Part shown: piece by piece, positions 16,301-23,599 of the stretch
How the letters are laid out: every line of letters starts with the position of its first letter
How positions within the stretch are numbered: the first letter of the stretch is position 1
Assembly (NCBI RefSeq): GCF_014192105.1
Contig: NZ_JACHXK010000007.1
Location: 248,001-312,000 of the forward strand
Origin: Paenibacillus phyllosphaerae
Lineage (GTDB): Bacteria > Bacillota > Bacilli > Paenibacillales > Paenibacillaceae
Length of the DNA: 64,000 nucleotides
Direction: 5' to 3'
Program-made: the position numbers and the translations under genes
The notes under the pieces: model-generated
What the model was told of the DNA's origin: nothing
Databases searched by the model: none
What the model saw: the letters and a program-made list of their open reading frames with translations, nothing else

Positions 16301-18780
16301 CCAGCGGCAACGTCGCAAACGGAACGGGCGGCGTGAAGATCGACGGCTTCGATACCGCTTATAATGCCTGGCACAATCTGGCTGTTCGAGTAGCGGGCAG
16401 CACGGTGACCGCCTATATCGACGGCGTGAAGCTGGCTTCCTATGCCGATCCGACGCCTGAATTGTCCGGCCGGGTAGACTTGGCCAGCGGCTACTATAAT
16501 ACCCGTTTCGATAATTTGAAAGTAGAGACGGTAGACGGCTACGCGCCCTATTATGCCGAAGCGCTCGATAATCTGGAGATGCACGACCTGGCTGCCGCTC
16601 CGGCTCCGAAGCTGACATACACCGGAGCGTGGGCGCATAACAACGGCGCGGGCATGTACATCTACCAGCGTTCGCTCTCCACCAGCCAAGCGGAAGGCGC
16701 GGCGATGAGTTACACCTTCACGGGCACGGGGCTCGATATTCTTGGCCCTAACAACGGATCAGCGAAACTCGAGGTGAAAGTAGACGGACAGGTCGTTCAA
16801 GCATCGGCCGAGACGTTGGCTTCCAAGGAACTGTACCAAACGTACGCGCTTCGCGGTCTCAAGTACGGCGAGCATACGGTCCAGATCAAAGTGCTGAGCG
16901 GGACCCTCGTCGTCGATGCGGTAGCGGTTGTATCCGGTGAAGCGCAAAGCACTCCTGATACTTCGGCTCTCGCGGGAGCGGTATCTGCAGCGCAAGACAT
17001 CGTACAGCAGGAAACGCACGAGGCGAGCGTCTGGGCACTCTTCGCTACTTCGCGCAACATGGCTCAGGCGGCCCTGGAAGACCCCGCCGCTTACCGGTTG
17101 GATCAAGAAGGAGCCGACCAGCTTGCGGCTCGCTTGACTTTTGCCATCGCTCAACTGGGTACGGACGGCGTGCAAGCGCTCGCCTCGCCGATCTATGCGG
17201 CAACTTACGTGGGCGAACTTCCCGCGCTACCGGCGAAGGTGGAGGGAACGCGTCAAGACGGATCCAAACAGCTGGTTACTGTCAAATGGCAGCTGGACGA
17301 TGTCAGTTTCGACACCGCCTATGAGACGGTTGCGGTCACGGGTACCTACGGAGCACTGACAACGACGGCTTACGTGGAAGTGGTCCCGGAAGACATCCGG
17401 TATTTTGTGGATCTGAACGCGACGGCCAAAGGTCTAACGTCCGGCCATTCGGCAACGTCGACGCTCGGCTATGATTCGCCTGCTTACACCGCTGTCGCGG
17501 CGTTAGCGGCTGCAGACGGCAGCCCTCTCCTCAATGGCGCGCCGGATCAAGTGTACGACAACACGAAGGAATGGGGTCATGCCGGTTACAACGCCAGCGG
17601 CTCGCCATCCGTCTCGTACAAAGGAATCGTCAGCGGCGCATACAGCAAGCAAAGCACGACCGGCATTTATACCGCCAACCAGATCGGCGCAGCGATCACG
17701 TATCGCTTCGGCAATCTGCCTGCCGGCGAATATACGCTGACGCTCGGTTCTTACAGCTGGTGGCCTGCGTATTCGCGCAGCGAAGAGGTCTATCTCGAGT
17801 ACGATAATGCGAGCCATCTCGTCGACACGGTCACGCTCGACAACAATTCGTTCGACGTGGTCAAAGGCTATACGTTCACGATGGCGGAAGACGGCGCATT
17901 AACGCTCAAGCTGAAAGGCGTACAGAGCAACCAGTCGCCGATGCTCTCCTTCGTCGGCGTAGCGCCAGTCAAGAGCGCTGAACCGAGCGTTGATAAATCC
18001 GCGCTCACGGCTCTCTACGACGAGCAGAAGAATAGGGAAAACGCCGGCTATAATGATACAAGTTGGAGCGAATTCCAGAGCGCGCTTGCCGCGGCACGGA
18101 GCGTGATCGAAGACGAAGATGCGACGCAGACGGAAGTCGACCAGGCGCAGCATGCCTTAACCGCGGCGATAGAGGGCTTGGTTATCGAGCAAGGGGCATG
18201 GCTGAACGGTCCTTCCACCGTCATGAATGGCCAGAACTTTGACGTCGATTACGGACTGAAGGGCATCAGCGACGCTTACGCGCAGGATATTATCGTTAGT
18301 TACGACCCGCAGCAGGTGGAATTCGTCTCCGCCCAAGAGGTGAATGACGATTGGCGCATTGCCGCGACTTCAACTGACGCGAGCGGCGAAGTCCGGCTGC
18401 TTCTCGTCAAGATCGGTTCCCAACAAGATGCGGCAGAGGACCAGTTCCAACTGACCTTCCAAGCGAAGGCGGCCACCGATCCGTATTCTACCACGCTTAC
18501 GCTGAAGAACGTGACTACGGCTGATGCGAGCGGTAAGGAATCGGGCATCGCGGGAAGCAGCTACAGCGTTCAAGTGACGGTCAAGGAACAGACGGGCGGC
18601 GACCTGAACGACGACCTGCGCTACTCCATCGGAGACTTGGCGATCGTAGCTTCCTACTATGGTAAAACATCGGCCGATGAAGGCTGGAATGAAATGTACA
18701 AGAAAGCGGATATGAACGGCGACGGCACGATCGATATTGTCGATATGTCTGCGGTAGCCACGCTGATCCTGCAGCAGTAA
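13363..18780 (+). CDS. Secreted multi-domain GH59-like glycosidase with cohesin and dockerin modules
   Basis: A 1805-residue exported protein with signal peptide about 1-36 ending VSAA. Regions in order: an Ig-like module (about 40-105), a beta-rich region (106-300), a GH59 (galactocerebrosidase-like) catalytic region (about 313-789), a concanavalin/LamG-like domain (827-1048), a galactose-binding-like domain to 1194, a FIVAR-like helical segment, a second Ig-like and beta-rich pair (1276-1532), a second FIVAR-like segment, a cohesin-like domain (1611-1742) and a type I dockerin (1746-1804; DLNDDLRYSIGDLAIV and DMNGDGTIDIVDM calcium loops). GH59 marks are FKGFGVLSGN, QVKVEMGNDRNNSTGPDP, the probable acid Glu470 (INEHAPD), the probable nucleophile Glu563 (VWNSEAQ) and DPWSGWMHYDAG. 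AGGAGG precedes the ATG. The family acts on beta-galactosides; the natural substrate here is unknown. A terminator follows. Confidence 0.85.
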   Translation: MRRTSSIRNKVCSIAITATLVLGLLPPGNLPAVSAATAETVYAAAYMGATTAANTTLPASMDIGGQSTAVTWHIGDDTFDVPYDSVTVTGSADGEQVVANVEVIPPASNPLVYFVDSGRAGDSYGMPATASPVYEAVKELSGSGLVNQAPDQKYVSGTTAWGFDDTSQKVKNSQNGGLTDPATDPSIWVVGLRSATNDIVYQLEALEPGTYTLSSGFHDWYGTRSREIRPRIEYKDKSGAAKSILLDTFNTNTTTFISSEFTLPQDIDTSVPMTLTYAYVSGEKPILSWFSVAEGGIKQLINDAKQASASKIEVLLDGNDIDADNRNGLTFKGFGVLSGNSTSALLMDYKSEHPEQYAQLLQILFGGDHPIMTQVKVEMGNDRNNSTGPDPATMRTADEEANVKRHPGFQLAADAKKLNPDLKVSFLRWNAPAWADNNTDNIYAWYKKTILAAYREYGYMIDYVNPHINEHAPDLAWTKAFAERVKTDSAGFESAQEQALYNQIKTVISDEVGIGSFGGSMVNDASLRDAVSVAAYHYNTDDDSAGNFKKLAEQFDVEVWNSEAQATFSNSAFRPNNNTKDPTTEGTGIGGTGSALEMGNTIIKGFVNSRRTHFIYQPAIGSFYEGGQYSFKELVSARDPWSGWMHYDAGLLILRHFNWFANTGWENESNTSGIWRAVPEASYTGATGTNPVSGRNGTPSYMTLAAPDRSDFSTVIINDSEYERTYKIKAVNMSYDGNPQLEKWETRAADEGEAFNSHYLQYLGNVSADGSGTYTVHVEPYSIVTVSTLKNAEKEAYRTPLPVEGERTILDTDATGSVQNTEDGLLYADDFDYTDKTVPVFGAEGQLTGSESYIDSRGGSKSAIPRYTHDRNGAFEAYLPDGSDNYVLRQQVDQAIMGLGGTWNNGNPITAIGDYRWTNYKASVDVSFENNSTQGGNNYAAIGARYQGGGSSHSLAGTPYVLKFWFDGGWQLLVNNSAVASGNVANGTGGVKIDGFDTAYNAWHNLAVRVAGSTVTAYIDGVKLASYADPTPELSGRVDLASGYYNTRFDNLKVETVDGYAPYYAEALDNLEMHDLAAAPAPKLTYTGAWAHNNGAGMYIYQRSLSTSQAEGAAMSYTFTGTGLDILGPNNGSAKLEVKVDGQVVQASAETLASKELYQTYALRGLKYGEHTVQIKVLSGTLVVDAVAVVSGEAQSTPDTSALAGAVSAAQDIVQQETHEASVWALFATSRNMAQAALEDPAAYRLDQEGADQLAARLTFAIAQLGTDGVQALASPIYAATYVGELPALPAKVEGTRQDGSKQLVTVKWQLDDVSFDTAYETVAVTGTYGALTTTAYVEVVPEDIRYFVDLNATAKGLTSGHSATSTLGYDSPAYTAVAALAAADGSPLLNGAPDQVYDNTKEWGHAGYNASGSPSVSYKGIVSGAYSKQSTTGIYTANQIGAAITYRFGNLPAGEYTLTLGSYSWWPAYSRSEEVYLEYDNASHLVDTVTLDNNSFDVVKGYTFTMAEDGALTLKLKGVQSNQSPMLSFVGVAPVKSAEPSVDKSALTALYDEQKNRENAGYNDTSWSEFQSALAAARSVIEDEDATQTEVDQAQHALTAAIEGLVIEQGAWLNGPSTVMNGQNFDVDYGLKGISDAYAQDIIVSYDPQQVEFVSAQEVNDDWRIAATSTDASGEVRLLLVKIGSQQDAAEDQFQLTFQAKAATDPYSTTLTLKNVTTADASGKESGIAGSSYSVQVTVKEQTGGDLNDDLRYSIGDLAIVASYYGKTSADEGWNEMYKKADMNGDGTIDIVDMSAVATLILQQ

Positions 18781-18816
18781 GACAGGATTAGATGATTATC
18801 GACAGGAGTAGGAGGG

Positions 18817-18845
18817 ACAGCCGGCAGGGATGCCGGCTGTTTCCT
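18817..18845 (+). terminator. Terminator of the GH59-like gene
   Basis: ACAGCCGGCA (18817-18826) and TGCCGGCTGT (18831-18840) make a perfect stem with a GGGA loop, followed by TTCCTCATTT. Confidence 0.85.
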
Positions 18846-19017
18846 CATTTATATCCACACTTTAACGGCTCGTATAGGTACGGCATCACGGTTATTTTGT
18901 ACGATTGATTGGTCAGTTTGTTGGATTATCAACAGGTGACCGGTTCCGATAAAATGGGAATGAATGGGGGAATGTTGCGCTTTCATCATGCAAGACCATT
19001 ACCGTTGGAGGTGGAGG

Positions 19018-20250
19018 ATGACGTACCAGAATATTATTGCCATCGAGGATATCCCGGCTTTTCGCACGAGTTCGGAGGAATTCTTCCCGCTCGAGTGGTA
19101 CAAGCGGATGCTGAATGACCATCCCGTCTACTATCATGAAGCAACGAACACGTGGAACGTGTTCCGGTACGAGGACGTCAAGCAGGTGCTCAGCAATCAT
19201 CAGCTCTTCTCCAGCGAAGGGAAACGCACGGCCATCTCGGTCGGTACCGGGGATAAAGGCGGCGGCATCCCGGAGAAAATCAATTTCACGCTCAAAGACC
19301 CGCCCGAATCCCAAAAGCGCCGCGCGCTCGTATCGGCCGCCTTCACGCCTCGTTCCTTGACCAGCTGGGAGCCGCGGATCCGCCAAGTCGCGAACCTTCT
19401 CGTCGAAGAGATCAAGGCCGATGAACCGGTCGATCTTGTACAAGCCTTATCCGCGCCGCTACCTGCCATGGTAATGGCCGACTTGTTCGGTATTCCGTCC
19501 GAAGACAGCTATCTATTCAAGAATTGGGTCGATGTTCTGTTCCAGCCTTTCGAGAAAGGCAACGAGCAAGAGACCCAGCGGAAGAAGATGGAGGCCGGCA
19601 GAGCTTACTTCGAATACTTGTATCCGTTCGTCGTCCAGAAGCGTTCCAATCCGGCGGACGATATTATCACGGATCTCCAGCAAGTCGAAGTGGAAGGCGA
19701 GCGCTTGACCGACGACGAGATCGTGCGGACGACGATGCTGCTGCTCGGGGCAGGCGTGGAGACGACCAGCCATATGCTGTCGAGCCTCTTCTACTCGCTG
19801 CTCTATGATGACGACAGTCTATACGGACAGCTGCGGGATGAGCCAGGTCTTGTCCCGCAGACGGTAGAGGAGATGCTCCGCTATCGGTTCCATATTTCCA
19901 AACGGGACCGCACCGTTAAGCAGGACAACAATGCGCTGGGCATCGAGCTCAAACAAGGCGACGTCGTCATCGCGTGGATGAGCGCCGCCAATATGGATGA
20001 GCGGATGTTCGCGAATCCGTTCACGCTCGACATCCGCCGCGGCAACAGCAAGAAGCATTTGACCTTCGGTAACGGACCGCATTTCTGTCTGGGAGGACCG
20101 CTTGCCCGATTGGAATTGGACATTGCGCTCTCTGCCTTCCTGCAGCGTTTCGGCAAGATCGAGCCGGTAGCGTTCGACCTGGAGCGAAGTCTCGTGCGGT
20201 CTGCGCCGGGCCAGTCCTTGACCTGTCTGCCGCTTCGGGCGCGGGAGTAG
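19018..20250 (+). CDS. Cytochrome P450
   Basis: Soluble cytochrome P450 of 410 residues, the normal bacterial length. The I-helix oxygen-binding motif is LLLGAGVETTSHML, the K-helix ExxR is EEMLRYR, and the heme loop is FGNGPHFCLGGPLARLE with the axial cysteine at residue 357. I choose ATG 19018, six bases after GGAGG at 19007-19011; the frame extends to 18964 without a better ribosome site. It resembles CYP107-type enzymes of Bacillus (YjiB, CypA), which hydroxylate small hydrophobic molecules. No ferredoxin or reductase gene is near, so electrons must come from partners elsewhere, and the substrate is unknown. It is a single gene that ends at a terminator shared with the convergent MMPL gene. 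Confidence 0.92.
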   Translation: MTYQNIIAIEDIPAFRTSSEEFFPLEWYKRMLNDHPVYYHEATNTWNVFRYEDVKQVLSNHQLFSSEGKRTAISVGTGDKGGGIPEKINFTLKDPPESQKRRALVSAAFTPRSLTSWEPRIRQVANLLVEEIKADEPVDLVQALSAPLPAMVMADLFGIPSEDSYLFKNWVDVLFQPFEKGNEQETQRKKMEAGRAYFEYLYPFVVQKRSNPADDIITDLQQVEVEGERLTDDEIVRTTMLLLGAGVETTSHMLSSLFYSLLYDDDSLYGQLRDEPGLVPQTVEEMLRYRFHISKRDRTVKQDNNALGIELKQGDVVIAWMSAANMDERMFANPFTLDIRRGNSKKHLTFGNGPHFCLGGPLARLELDIALSAFLQRFGKIEPVAFDLERSLVRSAPGQSLTCLPLRARE

Positions 20251-20265
20251 TTCTACCTATAACGA

Positions 20266-20308
20266 AACGGCCGCCTCGCTGCACGAATGCAGGAGGCGGC
20301 CGTTGTTG
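20266..20308. terminator. Bidirectional terminator between the P450 and MMPL genes
   Basis: AACGGCCGCCTC (20266-20277) pairs perfectly with GAGGCGGCCGTT (20293-20304); the interior contains a second CTGCA/TGCAG hairpin. T-rich sequence follows on the plus strand. It sits between the two convergent stop codons. Confidence 0.85.
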
Positions 20309-20329
20309 TATTACCCGATTTTCGCTTAT

Positions 20330-22714
20330 TTACTCGTAACGTACCTTAGCTTTAACCGCTCCGCCTTTTGCTTCTTCCGCTTTCAGCTGCGCGATCAGCT
20401 TATCGCCCTCGACGTCGAGGTTAGGCAGTATACGGTCGATCCAGCGCGGCAGCCACCAAGCTTTGTTGCCGAAGACCGCCATGAAAGCCGGAACCAGCGT
20501 CATCCGCACGATGAACGCATCGATCAGAATGCCCACCGCAAGCGCGAAACCGATCTGCTTGATCATAATGTCGTGGGAGAAAATAAACCCGGCGAAGACG
20601 GACACCATGATGACCGCCGCCGCGACAACGACGCGGCTCGCTTGTTCATAACCATGAACGACGCTCTCTTCTCCTTGATGGCCATGCACGTAGGCTTCAC
20701 GCATGGAGCTGACCAGGAACACCTGGTAATCCATCGCAAGACCGTACAGAATACCCGTAACCATGATCGGCATGAAGCTGAGCAGCGGGCCGCCCGTATC
20801 GAAGGCGAAGAGGGAATTGAGCCAGCCCCATTGGAATACGGCGGTCGTAATCCCGAACGTGGCCAGGATACTAAGCACGAACCCGATCGTCGCTTTGACC
20901 GGAACGATAATCGAACGGAATACCAAGAGCAGGATGATCAGCGAGAGGATGACGATAATCCCGACGTAGAGCGGGAATACTTCGGACAGCTTCTCGGACA
21001 TATCGATGTTGACGGCGGTAACGCCCGTCACGCCAACCGATAGATTGTACGTTTGCGCGATGGTGGATGCAGGATCGCGCAGCGCTTTAACGAGATCCTT
21101 CGTCGCTTCGTCATTCGGTCCCGATTTCGGAATCAGGCTAATGATCGCCAGGTTGCCAGCCTGGTTCATGCCCATCGGCGTCACCAAGGCAACGTCTTCG
21201 TACTTCTGCAGTTCCTGAACGACGCCGCCGAGCGTCTCCGGCGCAACTTGCTCTCCGGCATTCTTCGTCTCGGCTACGATAATGAGCGGGCTGTTGAAGC
21301 CCTCGCCGAATCCTTTGGCAACCGCGTCATAGCTCTGACGGGCTGTCGTATCCAGATTCGCCGTCTCGCTGGACGGGATACCCATGTTCATCTGCGCAAC
21401 CGGAATGGCGGCTACGCCAAGCAGTACGATCGAGCCGATGATAATAACGATACGGTTCTTGAGCAGACCTTTCACCCAACGATGCGCGAATCCATGACCT
21501 TTCGTCTTGCTGGTGTGCTGGCTGTTCTTCGCGCGCGCTTTGGCCGAGACGATGCGTTCGCCGACCAGACCCAGCAGGGCAGGCAGCAGCGTCAGCGCGA
21601 TCAAGACGTTGACCAGAACGCTCGCTGCGGCAACCAGCGCCATCGTCGACAGGAAGGCAATGCCGATGACGAGCATTCCACACAGCGCGATAATAACGGT
21701 GAGCCCCGCGAAGAATACGGCGCTGCCGGCTGTGCCGACCGCGCGGCTCGCGGCCTCGCGTGCACTTAATCCTTCGTCGAGGATCATGCGGCGCTGCCGG
21801 TTAACGATGAACAGGGAGTAGTCGATACCGACGGCAAGACCAACCATAAGCGCAAGCGCCGGCGTAATGTCGCTCATCGTAATGAACTTCGAGATGCCGT
21901 ATGCGCCGCCGACGCTAATGCCTACGCCCAGGAGCGCACTCAGCAGCGGCAGACCTGCAGCTACGACCGAGCCTAGCGTAATGACCAGGACGACCGCCGC
22001 GACGACGATACCGATGGCTTCAGAAGCGCTTGTATAGCTCTTGGCTTCAAGCGTATCGCCCGGCAGCACGGTAACGCCGGCATCGTTCTGCTCAACCGCA
22101 GTGAGCGAGTCGATGATCTCGTCAAGCACCTCTGACGGTACGGCCATCTGCGATACGGTGAATTGGAACTGGAACAGCGCCACGCTGCCAGCGGAATCGA
22201 TCATCACGCCTTGTACGGGCACGCCGTCTACGATGAGCGGGCCATATGGCGCCGCGGCTGCGGCTTGCTGCGCTTGGCTAGCTTGTGCAGCGGCGTCGCC
22301 TTGTGCGGCCTGACTAGCGGCATCACCTTGGGCAGCCTGCCCGGAAGCGTCGCCCTGCGCAGCAGCAGCGGCTTGCGCGGCCAACTCAGCCGGGTTGATG
22401 ACATATTCGTAGCTATACACCTTATTGACGGCTTCGCTAATGGCCTTAAGCCGTTCCGGCGTATTCAGGCTCTCGCCTTCGCCCGCCGCGAATACGACGC
22501 TGCCTTGCCCGCCGGAAGCGGCTGGAAGTTCTTCCGCCAACTGATCGAGCACTTTCTGTGCTTCGGTGCCTTCGATTTTCATATCAGGACTCGAATGCAT
22601 CCCGTTAATGCCGATCATGGCGATAACAATGCCGAGAATCGCGACCCAGCTTACAATGTAATGCCATGGTTTGTTATAGGCGGATTTGGCCAATTTGTAC
22701 AGAAACGTTGACAT
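20330..22714 (-). CDS. MMPL-family (RND superfamily) transporter, YdfJ-like
   Basis: Membrane transporter of 794 residues with the two-fold RND layout: one helix, a large extracellular loop, then a block of five to six helices (about 230-385), repeated from about 425. Family motifs are AVGIDYSLFIVNRQRR and GLAMDYQVFLVSSMREAY, each carrying the intramembrane Asp-Tyr pair of proton-driven MMPL proteins. The first external loop has an unusual Ala/Gln/Gly/Asp repeat (AAQGDA units, about residues 107-153). The ATG follows AAGGAGAG on the minus strand. It is downstream of a TetR repressor gene by 45 bases and very probably forms an operon with it. MMPL proteins export lipids or toxic hydrophobic compounds; the substrate is unknown. 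Confidence 0.88.
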   Translation of the reverse strand: MSTFLYKLAKSAYNKPWHYIVSWVAILGIVIAMIGINGMHSSPDMKIEGTEAQKVLDQLAEELPAASGGQGSVVFAAGEGESLNTPERLKAISEAVNKVYSYEYVINPAELAAQAAAAAQGDASGQAAQGDAASQAAQGDAAAQASQAQQAAAAAPYGPLIVDGVPVQGVMIDSAGSVALFQFQFTVSQMAVPSEVLDEIIDSLTAVEQNDAGVTVLPGDTLEAKSYTSASEAIGIVVAAVVLVITLGSVVAAGLPLLSALLGVGISVGGAYGISKFITMSDITPALALMVGLAVGIDYSLFIVNRQRRMILDEGLSAREAASRAVGTAGSAVFFAGLTVIIALCGMLVIGIAFLSTMALVAAASVLVNVLIALTLLPALLGLVGERIVSAKARAKNSQHTSKTKGHGFAHRWVKGLLKNRIVIIIGSIVLLGVAAIPVAQMNMGIPSSETANLDTTARQSYDAVAKGFGEGFNSPLIIVAETKNAGEQVAPETLGGVVQELQKYEDVALVTPMGMNQAGNLAIISLIPKSGPNDEATKDLVKALRDPASTIAQTYNLSVGVTGVTAVNIDMSEKLSEVFPLYVGIIVILSLIILLLVFRSIIVPVKATIGFVLSILATFGITTAVFQWGWLNSLFAFDTGGPLLSFMPIMVTGILYGLAMDYQVFLVSSMREAYVHGHQGEESVVHGYEQASRVVVAAAVIMVSVFAGFIFSHDIMIKQIGFALAVGILIDAFIVRMTLVPAFMAVFGNKAWWLPRWIDRILPNLDVEGDKLIAQLKAEEAKGGAVKAKVRYE

Positions 22715-22759
22715 GCAGTATCGTTCTCTCCTTTATCTGTGGAACTGCGGGTAAAGAAA

Positions 22760-23377
22760 TTAGAAGCCGCCTCGCAAATAGCCGAACATCGTCTCGAGGT
22801 ACTGTTCGAACGTGACCGCTTCCGGATCATCGGCTGCCAGCTCGCCCGGAAGCCGCAGCTTGACGTTGCCTTCCAGAATAGGAAGCACGGCGCCGTATAC
22901 GGCACCTGCCAGCATATGGGTGTACATGCTGGGGTATCGGCCTTGCGATACCGTGCTCACCGCTTCTTCGGCGGATAACTGCAACCGGTGGAACGCGCTG
23001 AGCATATACGGCTCTACGGTCGGAAACCGTTTGGACAACGAGACAAGCTCGCGTAACTTCCAAATATGCGCTTCGACCAACTGCATCTTCATCAAGCGGT
23101 AAAAAATTTCGAGCGGGGTCGTTTCAGCAGGGATTTCTCGCATAAGCGCCTCTGCTTCGCTGACGTTCTTGAAGGAGATCGCCGCGGCTGCCACCGCTTC
23201 TTCCTTGCAGGAGAAGTGATTAGCGAACGTTCTCCTCGAATAGCCGGCTTTCTGCACGACATCATCGACGATAAAGCCGTCTAATCCGCGCTCTTGCGCA
23301 AGCTCATATGCGGCATCAGCCAGCGCAATTGCAGTTGCTTCCCGCTTGATCTCACGCAAACCATTTTTGTTCATCAT
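22760..23377 (-). CDS. TetR-family transcriptional regulator
   Basis: DNA-binding regulator of about 205 residues. The N-terminal TetR helix-turn-helix reads ALADAAYELAQERGLDGF, then VDDVVQKAGYSRRTFANHF, followed by CKEEAVAAA; the C-terminal 140 residues are helical and would bind a ligand. Tandem ATG codons lie at the start and the upstream AGAGGTGA is rather distant, so the exact start is uncertain by one residue. It is transcribed with the MMPL transporter gene 45 bases downstream. By analogy to TetR/efflux pairs it probably represses both genes until the exported compound binds. Palindromes just upstream (23435-23465) are the likely operator. Confidence 0.9.
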   Translation of the reverse strand: MMNKNGLREIKREATAIALADAAYELAQERGLDGFIVDDVVQKAGYSRRTFANHFSCKEEAVAAAAISFKNVSEAEALMREIPAETTPLEIFYRLMKMQLVEAHIWKLRELVSLSKRFPTVEPYMLSAFHRLQLSAEEAVSTVSQGRYPSMYTHMLAGAVYGAVLPILEGNVKLRLPGELAADDPEAVTFEQYLETMFGYLRGGF

Positions 23378-23434
23378 GCTGGAAGTAGATCGTCACCTCT
23401 TTCTCGTTCTTCGTCTGGTCTAATGTACATATTA

Positions 23435-23465
23435 TTGCCCAAAGTGCAATTTTGCGCAATGTGCA
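23435..23465 (-). promoter_or_regulatory. Candidate TetR operator and promoter
   Basis: Two overlapping symmetric stretches lie 58-88 bases upstream of the TetR gene: TTGCCCAAAGTGCAA (23435-23449, TTGC/GCAA arms) and TTGCGCAA (23452-23459, a perfect palindrome inside a TGCA-flanked stretch ending at 23465). On the minus strand TTGCAC followed by a TACATT 16 bases later could be the -35/-10 pair, so a bound repressor would cover the promoter. Spacing and symmetry suit autorepression; the exact site is inferred. Confidence 0.45.
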
Positions 23466-23543
23466 TGGTGTTACGAGTTTGTGAACGATGGAGCGGGGAG
23501 GGGAGGTCGTGCACGTAGATGGGATCAAAGCGAGGGATAGCGG

Positions 23544-23572
23544 AAAAGGGCCAGCCGCAATGGCTGACCCCT
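23544..23572 (-). terminator. Terminator of the phosphatase/SLH gene
   Basis: On the minus strand GGGTCAGCC and GGCTGGCCC pair around ATTGC with one mismatch, followed by TTTT. It lies about 28 bases after the stop codon of the gene ending at 23600. Confidence 0.75.
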
Positions 23573-23599
23573 CCAAACTGTCTTACACGTATCGCCTAG

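Noticed and set aside
14371-16689. Minus-strand frame of 772 codons opposite the GH59-like gene
   Set aside because: No recognisable fold, no ribosome site, biased Arg/Val/Ala composition, and entirely opposite a well-supported gene.
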